Positions 46,275 through 59,500 of a stretch of DNA of 64,000 nucleotides are shown here, piece by piece. The DNA comes from Sebastes aleutianus (lineage: Eukaryota; Chordata; Actinopteri; Perciformes; Sebastidae). Positions within the stretch are counted from its first letter, which is position 1. Each line of letters opens with the position of its first letter. A model generated the notes under the pieces. That model did not search any database, was not told the DNA's origin, and saw only the letters and a list, made by a program, of their open reading frames with translations. The stretch lies in NCBI GenBank assembly GCA_916700875.1, contig CAKAKS010000032.1:14418129-14482128 (forward strand), in the 5' to 3' direction. The position numbers were made by a program, and so were the translations under genes.

Positions 46275-49200
46275 ATGGAGAACTCACAGTCAGAACCAGG
46301 AAAGGAAATGTCGTTTGAACAAAATATTTCTCAAGATTTCACCACAGATGGGCATTTGGGCTCTCACCAACAAACATTTGGACAAGGTACAACTAACTTA
46401 CAACTAAACTTATAATATAAAATCTACTACAGTTTCTGACCAATGTCCTACTTCTTTTAATCTTTTCTATTTCAAACTGACTCACTGTAACTTTAGTTCA
46501 AACAGTGACTTAGATTTTAAATGTATGTATAACATTGTTAAATATAATCTTTAAATATATTCTATGGTTTTAAAATTTAAAACATTATCATTTTAACTCT
46601 ATAATCACATCCATCAATTTCTCTGTAAACTATTAGAAAGTATAAAGTCACCATGATATTGCTCTTAATTCTATTTTGAGGGTCTAACTTAATATGAAAT
46701 ATTATTAAGATTTTACCCCAGAGGAATTTTATCATGGTTTGTTTACAGAGAGAGGTGGATCTGTGTTTCCACACTACCGACTGGTTATACTTAGTCTGGG
46801 CCTGCTGAATGCTGTTCTACTGATAGCTGCTGTGGTCATTGGGATTTACTGTAAGTATGAGAGTTCACAAGTCCAAGTGGTGTACAAGTCCTCTTCTTTA
46901 GATTTTGAATCAGATAGCTGAATTGACATTACACAATATTCACAATCGTAGAAATTGCATTTTCAAATTATTTTCTCAATTATGTATTGGTTAATATGCT
47001 ACAGGCACGTACAATACATCCACTCCATTTTACAGCATTTTTTTTTTTTAAATAAGAGTGTGCATCTCACTCACTGAGACAGAGTTTATGTGTATCTCGA
47101 TCATAGACTGTGTATATAAAGATGGACGACATGACAGCTCCCCAAAAGTGAAGCCAAAACATATGGATTGCCCCCTGGTGGCTGGCTGCTGTATAGGTCA
47201 TAAAGCCCGACTCCTCCATGTTAGTGGATGGGACATGGGCCATACTAAAAAGTCAAAGAACACGTCAAATACATTTTTCCCAAAGATGGTTTCTGTCATT
47301 TTAGGTAGTTCTTATCACGCTGATGTATGTGCAAGTGATACGTTTGGTTTTAAATAGTTATTTCATTCTATAAAAAGGGTGTGAAACATCAGGATTGGCA
47401 GCTGTGAGCCTCTCTCGCTGACAAGCTGTGGCCTTGCTCGGCTCGCGATTGGTTCGGGCGGGTGATCTCTATACCGCGGCTCTATTGCCTGATCACTACT
47501 GCGCAGACTCTGGGATATTTTGGCTTCACTTCTGTACAGTGGGAGGACGTAGGGACGTGTCGTCCATCTTCATATACAGTCTATGATTTCGATAGGCAAT
47601 GAATGATTTGATGCATCTAGACACACTTTTAAGCAGCGCATGGATTCTTGTGATTGGATCTAGCCCTATTGCAATGCAATACAATGGTCCGTCACTATAG
47701 TGCTGTAAGTGTAATTAATGATTATTTTCATATTACCATATCTATATTATCAATTAGTCTACCAAATACTTAATATTTTGGTCAGTAAAATGTCACAAAA
47801 TAAAGACAAATTACCATCAGACTAGTTCCCAGAGCCCAAAGTAACACCTTCAAGCAGTCAGAACCACAGTGGTGGACCAACTGACATACCGACATTGCCT
47901 ACCTACTGCTGCTAGCATTGCTGAAAAAAATACAATAAAATCTTGACTTCACACACCAGTTTTGCCACAGTTCTTCTTTCTCTTTGTTGTTACAACTTTT
48001 TATGCTTCAGGTGCCAAAGGCCTTCAGGTTCCTCATTCAGCTGCGACGCCCCTCATCATTGAAATGAACTTTCTCCGCAACAACCACAGTGATATCATCA
48101 GAGCTAAATTGGAGGCCCAGGCAGAAATAGCGAGACAGCGCAGCAGCCATCAGCAACTAAAGCTGCAAATGAAGCAGATGATAACCCTCACTGACAGCCT
48201 TCAGAGACAGATTGAGACCCTGTATACAGAGAAGACAAATTTGCAGTCTAATAAAACTACCTTAGGTAAGACAGACTTCCAACCTGTTGTTGGTGGCAAA
48301 CAGTCCAGTATCCTTACAACGGTCAAACCCTCTCCACCAAGGGAACACATGCTGTAAACCTGTACAATTTATGTATTTGGTATTTATCATGCTTTTAGAG
48401 AACATAAAAAAAAACAGTCTATGACAAGAAATGTTTTTTTTTTCCAATCTACTGCTGCAACAGAGGAATCCTGTGGCAGATGCCGACAAGGATGGCGTCT
48501 TCTTAACTCATCCTACTACTATTTTTCTCACCATGATGTGCCCGACTCCAAAAAGAACTGGCCGGATAGCAGAGCAAACTGTATTAGTCAAGGGGGCGAC
48601 CTACTTGTGATCAATAACTCGGAGGAGCAGGTGGGTTTCCATCTCTGAAATAAATAAATAAATAGTTCTAGCTTCATGGGAATTGTAGGCCTTGTGTATT
48701 ATTTTCTCAGCAAATACTAATTTCATTTGATGTCTCCTGATTTTTCATAGCTCTGTTTATATGGAAGAAAATGTTATGTTCATGTCCACCCAATTGTTCA
48801 GTGTCTCAGTAAATGAGAATAAAAAGGTTTCAGGGCCTTTAAAGTCTATTTGATCATACAGTACATACAAACTTGAAATGTGCAATCTAAAGGGATTGTA
48901 TGTAAGTGTTACGTGTATAAACGTTTTTTAATAATTATTTTATTGCCAATGTGTGAACAGGTTGTAACTAGGGCTGTCAAAGTTAACGCGATAATAACGT
49001 GTTAATGCAAATTTGTTTTATTGCCACTAATTTCTTTAACACATTAACGCAATCGATCTTTCGGAGGTTGTAGCGGGCTCAGTTTTAAAGCTAGAGTGAA
49101 GATACTGGTATCATGTGTAACTAGAAAACCTAATGAATCCATTAGTACCAATCATGTCATACTAGCTTGAAGTTAAGGAAGGAGGTTTAATAACGCTCCG

Positions 49201-50915
49201 ACAGGAAAAACTGTCATGGGCATTTTCAAAGGGGTGAAAATTGGTTCTATTGGTACCCACGAGTCTCCCCTTTACAGACATGCCCACTTTATGATAATCA
49301 CATGCAGTTTGGGGCAAGTCATAGTCAAGTCAGCACACTGACACACTGACAGCTGTTGTTGTCTGTTGGGCTGCAGTTTGCCATGTTATGATCTGAGCAT
49401 ATTTTTTATGCTAAATGCCGTACCTGTGAGGATTTGTCAATGTTTTGTTTTGGTAATTGATTTCCAATAATAAATATATATATACATTTGCATAAAGCAA
49501 GAATATCTGTCCACTGCTATGTTGATAAGAGTTTTAAATACTTGACAAATCTCCCTTTAAGGTACATTTTGAACAGATAAAAAATGTGTGATTTGCGATT
49601 AATCACGATCAATCATGGACGTTCATGCGATTAATCGCGATTAATCACGATTAATCATGGACGATCATGCGATTAATCGTGATTAAATATTTTAATCGAT
49701 TGACAGCCCTAGTTGTACCCTAACCTAAAAAATGAGACCATCCGTGACTTTCTGGGTCTCCTCTATCAGCCTGTAGACTGCTTTTAATGTAAAGAATGTG
49801 GGCGTTTTTTTCCAGGAAAATCCAAGGGATGTCATGTGCGCTCGCGAGTGCCTTTATTTTCAGCTCCGCTACAGGGCTAAGAGTGTGCAACCATAGCTAA
49901 CCTTTGGTTAGGAATGGAGTCCGCTAATGCCAACAAACGAACAGCCCCCAACACAACTCAGACTCCAACACAAACTCCACAGAAGCACAAAAAACAAAGC
50001 TATTTCTAGTGCAGACCGTCTTGCAAAACAGGAATGTGACCGACGTCGGGGGAAAACATAGTAGGAAATATACAGTGATTTTAGCTGGCTAATGTTGCTA
50101 ACGTTAATCAACATGATGCATGTCAGTCACGTTAAGTCTTGTGTGTGACGTTTTACTGTTTTGAACGATATTCACTTGCATCTACATAGTGCGAGCACAA
50201 GCGTGGGCATCAGGACACTGACTGTCATTGACATAACGGCCACAGGTGTCACTGTTAAAGGGACTGTTTGTAACTTTTTAAGCGTATAAATGTACCGGAT
50301 CGCGATCCCATGCGCGCTGAGCGAGCGATACTCGTTCATGTCTATTTAGAGCGAGCACAAGCGCAAGCCCGACGCTGATTTTCGTTGACTTAACGGCCAC
50401 AGGTGTCGCTGTTAACAAGCATTTCTGAAAGTTACAAATAGTCCCTTTAACAAGCAATTTCTGATTCTTCTCTTACATCTAGCCCCTTTAAGGTATCAAC
50501 TCCTTTGTCTGCTTTCTTACAGCAACTCATGATTGACAACCTTCCAAGTCTGACATACAGTGTTGCATGGATGCAGAAAGGATTCTGGATGGGCCTCACT
50601 GATGTAGTGACAGCGGGAACGTGGGTCTGGGTTAACAATGTGACTGAGGTGAAAACAGAGTAAGCATCTCACAGACTATTAACGCTTACTATTGATTTCT
50701 ATAGTTTTGTGACAAGATCATCATGACTAACAAATACAGTGGAACTTAATTTGATTCCTTCTAGGTACTGGGTAAATAGACAGCCTACCCATGTTGGACC
50801 TCAGAGTGGGAACTGTGCTGCTTTTAATCGCTACGTTAATACCATTGGGGCATGGTATAATGGAAACTGCCGTGACCATCTATTATACTGGATATGTGAG
50901 ATGAAGCCAAGCTAA
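46275..50915 (+). CDS. C-type lectin-like receptor F
   Basis: Exons 46275-46386, 46749-46850, 48011-48265, 48464-48630, 50523-50659, 50765-50915; 307 residues. Tail MENSQSEPGKEMSFEQ..., anchor LVILSLGLLNAVLLIAAVVI, neck (HQQLKLQMKQMITLTDSLQ), lectin domain from about 157. Two features depart from a standard sugar-binding domain: the cysteine of the usual SSCYF is tyrosine (NSSYYYF, residue 174), leaving the first domain disulfide without its partner, and the EPN position reads QPT (264-266) with GNC for EDC. The frame is intact throughout, so it is not an obvious pseudogene. Introns 2 and 4 carry several DNA elements. AATAAA lies at 50971. Confidence 0.87.
47102..47585. mobile_element. hAT-like MITE in lectin F intron 2
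   Basis: A 484-bp element whose ends CATAGACTGTGTATAT and ATATACAGTCTATG are inverted repeats, continuing through aagatggacgacatg and the matching gtcgtccatctt. The flanking 8-mers ATCTCGAT (47094-47101) and ATTTCGAT (47586-47593) differ at one base, as for a decayed 8-bp target duplication. Confidence 0.8.
48969..49711. mobile_element. hAT-like MITE in lectin F intron 4, copy 2
   Basis: Same family as 4208-4941: TAGGGCTGTCAA at the left, TTGACAGCCCTA at the right, 743 bp. The flanking 8-mers GTTGTAAC (48961-48968) and GTTGTACC (49712-49719) differ at one base. Near its right end it has an expanded run of gcgattaatcg/cgattaatca units that the NEK9 copy lacks. Confidence 0.88.
49920..50487. 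mobile_element. Interrupted TTAA-type element in lectin F intron 4
   Basis: Sequence from about 49960 (cagactccaacacaaactcc) onward matches the interior of the elements at 673-1398 and 52144-52858. The right end lies just before TTAA at 50488-50491. The left end is not clear; the region before about 49930 differs from the other copies. A smaller family member is inserted at 50255-50450. Confidence 0.65.
50259..50446. mobile_element. 188-bp TTAA-type element nested in a relative
   Basis: Starts AGGGACTGTTTGTAAC, ends GTTACAAATAGTCCCT, and is flanked by TTAA (50255-50258, 50447-50450). Outside it the host element continues without loss: gtgtcactg-TTAA-caagcaatttctgattc here matches uninterrupted gtgtcgctg-TTAA-caagcatttctgattc at 1356-1385. 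This is a filled-site against empty-site comparison inside one window. Confidence 0.9.
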
Positions 50916-50970
50916 ACATTCAATCACTATAACTGGACAAATCATTTGTGTCTATATGAAAAATCTTTCA

Positions 50971-50976
50971 AATAAA
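50971..50976 (+). terminator. Polyadenylation signal of lectin F
   Basis: AATAAA 56 bases after the stop codon of lectin F. Confidence 0.55.
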
Positions 50977-51514
50977 CAAACTGCAGCTTGATACAATAGC
51001 ATCCATGTTTTGTGTGATCATTTTAGGGTTTACACTTCTTCAGACAGCTGTGTGCAGTTCTAGTATATACAGTATGTACAGTCTTATTCCCTGTTATGTT
51101 TTAGCAGAAAAAAAGCTATTCAAGGTGCAAAAATGCCCCAAATCTCTGCAACACTGTTCACTACACACATCTGCTAGTGGTACCATTTCATTAACTTGTT
51201 GATTCCATATCTATAACCATAACTTAATAACCAATCTAATAAAACACAATATGTCCGGTTGTATATTGAAGAAAATGTAATGATTTCATGAAATCATACA
51301 CCTAAATAATCTTATAAAACTTGAATGTCTGAATAAATTAGAAATCATTTTGTGATCACAACATGCTCTTTAAATTACCTTCACCCCCTGTAAATATTTA
51401 ACAAATGAACTTGATTTTCTGTTTGTAATGTTACACACACCGCTACACACAGGGCAAGGTCCTAACAAATAATCTGTCCTGCACAAACAGACCGCTCTCA
51501 TCTTAACAGTCAAA

Positions 51515-54500
51515 ATGGAGGACGGAGAAAATTCAGGTGGTACTTTTGATGGTTCATATAACAAACTGGAGGACTTCAGTGGAGATGAGGACACTCTCTA
51601 CCCAAACCAAAGGAAGCAACAAGGTAATGAGGTGTGAATAACTTACTGTGCACATCAACAACAATCTGTGATATCTATTCTTTGCTACTGGTACCAGATT
51701 CTAAAATAGTACCCTACTGGAAACACATTACTGTGGTCATTTCTATGATATTTTAAACATGTATCTTTGTTTTGCTAAAATATCACTAACAGACATTGAT
51801 TATCTTTAGAATATAGAATATACAGATACAGGGACAAATTAAAAGTGTCTCCTTTACCTTTGTCAACCGTCTGTATTATTATTTTGACAATATTGAATTG
51901 TTACTGTATTGTGACACAGTTAATGGCTCTGCTATTGACCCACCACTTCTCTGTGTAGTGTCCATGTCCATTGTGAGACCTGAATCCAGTTTGGACCATT
52001 ACAAACTGCTCACAGTAAGCCTGGCAGTGCTCGCTGTCATTCTACTAATGGTTGATATTGGCCTGGGAGTCTATTGTAAGTCACTATTAACCCCTCTCCT
52101 TGATGTACAATGTTATGAAAATACTGTGGTGTTCAGTTTTTAAAGGGACTATTTGTAACTTCTTACACTTATAAATCACCCGGGTCGGTGTCCCATGTGC
52201 ACTCGCATATGCGCGCTCGCGTGTGGCTACGCTGTTCAGACTCAGACTCCAACACAAACTACACGGAAGCACCAAAACCGCAAAGTTATATCTATTGAAG
52301 CCCGTCTGTTAAACAGTGTTGGGCGCGGTCAGAGTATGCGGGGGAGACCGTAGCTTTGGTCTCCAGGGCCGGAGTCTCTGCTGTACTCTGCTCCTCTGCT
52401 CGCCTGCCTTCACTCAGCTCGCTCCACCTCACGTGCATGCCCGCTCACTCCACACTGCAGAAGAGTTAGTAGCTCTGAGAATATCTAGTAAATGTACAGT
52501 GGACGTTTGTGCAGAAATAAATGCTGCAGCTCCTCCAGACCAACAGAGGTTTTCCGTGTCTTGTGAAGTGACGGGGCTCCGCAGTAAGAAACGTTATCGT
52601 CTCCGACCAAAACTCTGGTGTCTCCCCTGTTCCCTCCGAGGAGAGACCTTCGTCTGGTCAGCTAACATTACTGCCAAGCAGGTGAAATATAGAGTGATAT
52701 TGTGTTTTAGCTGACGTGTGTCGCCTCACTGTTTTGAGCGATGCTCGTTCACGTCTATGTAGAGCGAGAAAAGCGCGAGCCCAACGCTGACTTTCGTTGA
52801 CTTAACGGCCACAGGTGTCGCTGTTAACAAGCATTTCTGATTCTTACAAACAGTCCCTTTAATCTAACGTTATGTGGTGACATCTCATTCACAATTCACA
52901 ACACTAAAAATAATGATTTAGCCTTCGACTTCAATGTTGAAAGTAAAGTTAATTAAAAAAGGTTAGTGAAGTAAGAAAAGGGAAGTCAACTAAAGAGGTA
53001 CAGCTATTGAAAGTATGACTGTTTCACTCACCTCTCACATCCGCGTGTTTTCCAGCTGGCTGTTATCGGTGAAAAAGCTCTGATTAACCCACCGTTTGCT
53101 AGCTAAAACAGAACAAAGTAAATATCTGCAACATTAATTAATGGACACAAATACAACTCCAAATGAATGCTAATGTTACTTTGTGGGTGCTAGCAACCGT
53201 TTGCCACCACAAGATAGCCATGCCCTAACACATACCTTGTTTTATCGTCTATTTTACTCTAAATGGGAACATAATTTACTAAGTGGATATCTTGCTGTAT
53301 TGAAGAAGACTTGAAACTAGTTTATAATGTTTACTGAGGTAATAAATCAAGTGAGAAGTAGGGTCATTTTCTCATAGACTTCTATACAATCAGACTTCTT
53401 TTTGCAACCAGAGGAGTCGCCCCCTGCTGGCCGTTAGATAGAATGCAAGTTTAAAAGGCACTTCCGCATTCACTTTTCAGCACCACTACCAAAGACCGTA
53501 TATTGCCAATAAGTGAAAGTCAACCGTTTGCTCCATCGCAACATCAGCACCCAGCAGCAGAGCTCCGCTTCCTCCATTTTGGACTGAAAGCGACTACCGG
53601 ACGCCAGTAAAACGTCCAACTAAAAAGTGCCGTACAAATGTAAAACAAAATTATTTCTATTCTATTGTCATATTCTATCGAAATGGCCTGTGTTGAACAA
53701 TACAATTTTGTAAATATAATAAGCGATTTCAGTCCAAAATGGCGGCAACGGCTGTTTTAAAAAAACACCAGAGTTTTGGCTTTGTGCTTTTATACTCTTT
53801 TGCCACTACAGCTCGTTTCCGCTGACCCCACGTGATTAAAAAAAAATCTGAAAATGCAGATTTATGTAAAGTTAAAATAAAAGCAATAAACGTAAGATCA
53901 ATTAAATGTTTATTACATTTGTTTTTAAAATCTATTATATATGTTATGTGTTGGTGGGAACACAGTGTGTAGTTTGCTGTCAGTACTCGCTACTTAAATT
54001 AACAGGGCCTCCAGACATCTCTTTGCAGCTAATTAAACGTTCTATAGCTGTACATGTAAAGTTAACCCTTGATCAATATCAAGAGTGAGAGAGAAAAGAT
54101 AAGAATGAAGTTAGAAACTGAGAGATGTATTTATGAAAATGTTATAAATGCCTGTGCACCAATAATGGTAATATATAAATGTTTTTCATTGTCACCTGTT
54201 AATTTCTACTGCAAGTAATTGTAGTAAATGTACTTCAAAAAATGTTGTGCTTTTAAAATACTTAAACTGAGATTACATTACTTGAGTAACAATATGTCTT
54301 GACCACTTACAGATAGAAAACTTACTGGTGTGCAGGATACAGTAACGGACATCGGCAGTGAGGTGGCCAAACTGCAGGCTACTTACAACACTGCAATCCA
54401 AAGCAGGGATGAAGCCAAGAAACAGTTGGCAAGCGAGATCAGTGAGCAGAAACTGACCCAGTGGGAGCTTGAACACGAGAATAAAAAAAGCAAAACCTAC

Positions 54501-55518
54501 GAAAAACTGACTGACAAAATTCAAATGGAAATTGCAGCATTGAAATCCCACATGCCAATGATTAGTGAGAGCTTTTTTTTTTTGACTGATTGTTTGTGTT
54601 ATCAAGCTATAAATACATAATCACTGTGACCCAACCAACAACACATCATGTTTCTATTTTCTTTGGCAACAGAGGAGGGCTGCAGACACTGTCTAGCAGG
54701 ATGGACTTTCACAAACTCCTTGTGTTACTACTTCGCCTTCTCTGATGCTATGAAACGCAGATCATGGCAGGAAGCCAGAAAGTTCTGCACAAAACAAGGA
54801 GGCGACTTGGCAGTGATAGGCAGCAGAGAGAAACACGTAAGACTCAACATTTAGTGGACATTTCTGGACAAAATCTGCAATTTCATTTTTGTAATTCTCA
54901 TTTATAACGCTTTACATTTTTATTTCTGAGCAGTAAAAGAAGTTGTGATACATACAACCCAACAAGGCAAATTAATGTACTGTACATGTATGTGTTTGTG
55001 TATGTACCTTTCTGGTGTTGGCAGCTGGCAATAAGTGACTTGATAAATAATTATCAAGACCCCGCGAGACCCATAAGCCACAGTGGATTCTGGATCGGAT
55101 TGAGTGATGTGCAGGAGGAAGGGACTTGGAAATGGCTGGATGGAACAAGACTGACTGAGGGGTAACACTTACATTCGTGTACATACTAAAAAACACAACA
55201 GATAACTCACTGGAGTCAAATATTGTGTTTGTAGGAGTGATAGCACATTAAGAGACGTACAGCTGTCGCCCATTTGTAATACCACTCTTCAAAATGAATA
55301 AGTAATTCATAATTTGTTCAAACATACAGTGACAGAGTAGTTATTATGGCTCAACAATTTGTTTCAGGTACTGGAATGATGGAGAGCCCAACAACGTGGG
55401 TAATGAGGACTGTGCAGCGATATATCCCAGAGGCAACCCCTTTAAGGCCTGGAATGATGCTCCATGCAGTTATGAACTGAAATGGATTTGCCAAATGACA
55501 CCAAGGTCTGCGAGTTAA
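51515..55518 (+). CDS. C-type lectin receptor G
   Basis: Exons 51515-51623, 51959-52075, 54313-54564, 54673-54836, 55025-55161, 55368-55518; 309 residues. Acidic tail 1-36 (MEDGENSGGTFDG...), anchor LLTVSLAVLAVILLMVDIGL, neck about 77-159 (EAKKQLASEISEQKLTQWEL), lectin domain about 160-309 with EEGCRHC, NSLCYYF, GFWIGLSDV, WKWLDG, GEPNNVGNEDC, AWNDAPC and KWICQM. It is the only gene in the cluster with EPN (266-268), EDC and WND together, the full calcium-site signature of mannose-type lectins such as CD209. It is sister to E by tail and neck. Intron 2 is 2.2 kb long because of repeats. Confidence 0.9.
52144..52858. mobile_element. TTAA-flanked non-autonomous element in lectin G intron 2
   Basis: 715 bp, flanked by TTAA (52140-52143 and 52859-52862). 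Left end AGGGACTATTTGTAAC, right end TTACAAACAGTCCCT. It aligns end to end with 673-1398. It begins only 68 bases after the exon 2 donor of lectin G. No meaningful coding frame. Confidence 0.88.
53370..53640 (+). repeat. Dispersed repeat in lectin G intron 2
   Basis: Contains agaggagtcgccccctgctg, matching 16680-16805 in opposite orientation. The remaining part of the intron (52863-54312) has no gene or clear element ends. Confidence 0.55.
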
Positions 55519-56510
55519 TGATGACATTTAAAAAAATTAAAAATCACATTCAATATATTGTTTGAATGAAGAATTAACTCTGTCTTAGAGACTTTTACAC
55601 TTCATCTTCAGAATCTTTTTATTGTCATGTCAATAATTGTGGAGACAACAAAATGGAAAGGAAGGTCAAAATACGAAAAATACATCTGATTTATGAAATT
55701 AACTATAAAATGTAAGTTAACCTGTAATAAATACATTTTTTTTACCTTTGCTATGTACATATGAATTACTATTATACAGATATGTACACTAGGTTACCAG
55801 TTTATCAGGAAAACACCCACCTTCACATAAATTGTACATTTCTACTAGTAATATGTTGAGTGACAAAACCGCATTTATATCATCAGTTAGCATTGAGTTG
55901 TTACGCTTGCAAATGTCGCAGACATTTATCATTACATAGACTATAAAAAACAGTAGTGTTCACCTAACTACTGGAGCTAATTCCCAAAACAGCTGTCTTG
56001 TTGGCCTTTTCACACCCTGCTGTAGCAAGGATTTATTAAGAATGATGTGAAAAGCAAACAACTACCAGACCATTATTCTGAAAACTGTAAAAACAGCTTA
56101 TGGATCAGATGACTCAAAGGAGAATGGCCAGAAAATTGCAAATGAACAGACACGCCATTACAAGGCCAGTAGCATCCAAATTGAACACTGGTGTGCAGAA
56201 TTTTACCTGAAAATGCACCACATACTGTGGGACTGTCTCCAATGGGTTACAACAACACACTCTGTTAAACTATTTTATAGGTGTACTAAATAGACTGGCA
56301 ATTTAGTGTATACGTACCATTTGATAAATAAATACAAACCAAAACTATTGCCCATTTGTGAATTTCCATGTCTGGCTAACCTGCCAACGTCATCCGTGAT
56401 AACTTTTTGTTCTGAAGCCTCATGGATGCCGTTGCAGACCGACATCTACTATCTTTGACAACTACATTATTCAAACAGCACCTTGCTTTCTAAGCATGCT
56501 GGTCGGACGC
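55519..56510. other. Convergent spacer between lectin G and TTC8
   Basis: Both genes end here and their 3' UTRs share this kilobase. No further gene is visible. A TTTATT (minus-strand AATAAA) at 56032-56037 could serve TTC8, but that is only positional. Confidence 0.45.
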
Positions 56511-59500
56511 TCACAGCACCGCAAAGTGCTGCCGAAGTTGCTTAAGAAGCTGCTGAGTGTCGACATGCTCCGGAAAGGAGTCCTCAGACTTTTGGGCGGC
56601 AGTGTAGCTGCTTTGAAGGTCTCCAATCTGGAAACAGACAAAAAACATCACTTAGGCAGACTGTATTGTGGAGATTATACTTTTGTCTCTTTAACTACTG
56701 CCCTGTTTAGATGTCCAGATGAATTAAATAGTGTTAAATTACCTTTTCAGAGAGAATGGAGAGATTGAAGTGTGGCTCATACATGTGAGGGGCCAGTGAT
56801 GCAGCCGTCTGCAGGAAGGCTTTAGACTGGATCAAAGATAAAACAATCATTAGTATTGTCAACGTTATAATATTTTATAAATATTTATATTAAAAGAACT
56901 CTTGATTTCCAACCTCATAATCGGAGTTGGACATGAAAATCTGACAAATATTCTCACTGCCAGTGATACGCCTCCACTTATGCCAGATGACACGTTTTAT
57001 ATCATTCGACAGACAGCAGAAATCTGTCTTGAATTACAGCCTGCAATCTCTCATTTATAGTAAGGTTGCATCTGAGGGATGGGTGGGGGCATCTTCAAAA
57101 TCAGACAGCTAAGACATCATTCTGCACACTTATTAGCTCAGTGGCAGTTTAAGCTCGAAGACTATCTCTGTTAGTGATTTATTGGAGAATGTGCAGTATA
57201 TCAACAAGCCTTCATGCTATAAAGCAGTGTCTCGATCACATTTTTAAGGAAACAAAAAACTAAACAATAGCTACTTCATGTGTGGTTTGACATCCAAACA
57301 TCCCTACACAACATTATTTGTGCTCATAGCCTCCCATTCTAACTATCATTATCCAAAAACACACCGGTTTTCTTATCCCTGCACTTTTTTCAGCTTGTGC
57401 AAAGCTTGTGTTAGCACTGACTTTTCAGATGATGGCTGGCACCTAGCTGCATGTGAGGGCAGAAGGCAGTCTGTACTGTTGTGGGATAACCACAGTCTCA
57501 GACAATATATCTCATGATATCATATCATAATATTAATGCTAAATTGATTCATCGCCCAGCCCTTGGATGGTCTAATTGGTGGCTTATAGCTTGTTGGATT
57601 TATATTATACTGTATTGTAGGGACATTTTCAAACAATCTATACTGTACTGGGTGTATTTGAGAAATATTCTTAATACAGGCTACATTTAAGTTTAACAAC
57701 AATAATGACTTGAGTTTAATGGTTCTTAAATAATGGACTGTGTTACATCATATTAAAGGGTCTAGAAGGACACCAATATGATTTCATACCTCATATTTTA
57801 ACCAGGAATACACCAATACTGATATTGGATATCGGGCCAATACTGACTCAAATAGCTGGATCGGATATCGGTGACAATGGGGCTAATCTATTCGATTCTT
57901 CTACTGGAATTTTAATTCCTGTTTAAGTTTTGACCATTTTTTTCGCCATAAAAAAAAAACACTTTTATTGTTAATTTAGATTTTTTACCAAGTTGCTGGT
58001 GCACAATTTATTATTTTAATAATAAATAACATGTCAATAATTTATATCTATTTATCTATTCATTACATTTTGATTTACAAAGTTAGTAAAGCAATGTTTA
58101 AGTCAAGCCTGATGTTGCCTTACTCATAGAAAAATGACCCAAGTCACTTCCACACAGTGAAGCATACAGCTTATTAATAAACACTGGTATTAGGGCTGCA
58201 CAATTAATCAATTTTATTGCAATCTCAATATGGCCTATTGCAATTTTCAAATCGCAGGAGGCAAAATATTTGTTAAAGGTGAAATGCGTGTGTAAAAAAA
58301 TATTATTTTTAATAAATATTGTCATACTGCAGAGATGTCCTGGCCTACATATCAAATTCTACAGACTTAAGAAAACATCTTTGTTTGGTATAGACACACC
58401 ATAATCATTTTAATATGTTTTTCAGTGAAAATGAGAATAATGATGTAAAAATGAGAATTTCCTCTAATATCATAAATCATATTGCAATTGCAGTATCAGC
58501 AAAAATAATCGCAAATAGATATTTTTTCAAAATTGTTCAGTCCTTACTGGTATCTGATCGGTACTTGGTATCAGCCAATACCCAAAGCCCAGGTATCGGG
58601 GCATCCCTAATTCTAACAGTGGATAAAAAGCTACATGACTCAAAAATGTCTTCACCTGTTCGATACGACCTTTGCGCAGCTCCAGCACAGCCAGGTTGTT
58701 GTAGGCCTCAGCGTGGTCATTATTAAAAGCCAGAGCCAGTTTAAAACACTGGTAGGCCAGCGTCAAGTCCCCTATGCCCTGTAAACACAGAAAACATGCT
58801 CTTTATACCAACTTATATATCCGATATAAGCTCTATTTTCTAACAGTCAATATTTAATTTATTTTAACTGTAAGCCGTATAAAGAGGGGGTACATGCTAT
58901 TAAATAATCCTACATTCTGGGATGTTTTCAGGGATTGTGAACTCACCACAGCCACGTGTCCTATGTTGTACCACACATCGGCCTGCTCTTCATCATTGGC
59001 CACCAGGGCCAGAGCCCTCTCAAACGAGGACAGAGTCATGTCGTACTGCTGGGCGTAGAAGCAGCACAAGCCCAGGTTGTTGTACAGCTGGCAGTTATAC
59101 ACCCCCATCTGGAGTAGCCGTCTAGCAATGGGACAAACTTATTGAATCACAGATATACTTTCTCATTACATATACTGCAACAATACATTACATAAATGAT
59201 GCATAAATCTGACCTATAGAAACGTAGGGCGATCTCAGGCTGATCAGTGTAGAAGTGATTGCTGCCTATACAGGCTATAGCCTCCACGTGAGTGTTGTCC
59301 TGCTTCAGGACGTCTTTGTAATACTCTGTGGCTGATGAGATGTTGTTCATCTCCTGTGACAATATAACAGTATAAACAGTACATATGGTTTCCTATTTCA
59401 TTTTGGTAGTTGTATCTGCAGAGAGAACTCTATAGTGAGGATCATGGTGACATACTGTACCTCATGTATGCGAGCAATTCCTGTTAGAAGAGTAACCTCA

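Noticed and set aside
49600..49690. Repeated cgattaatc units as a possible CRISPR-like or regulatory array
   Set aside because: They lie inside the right end of a hAT-like MITE, are short and degenerate, and have no spacer structure.
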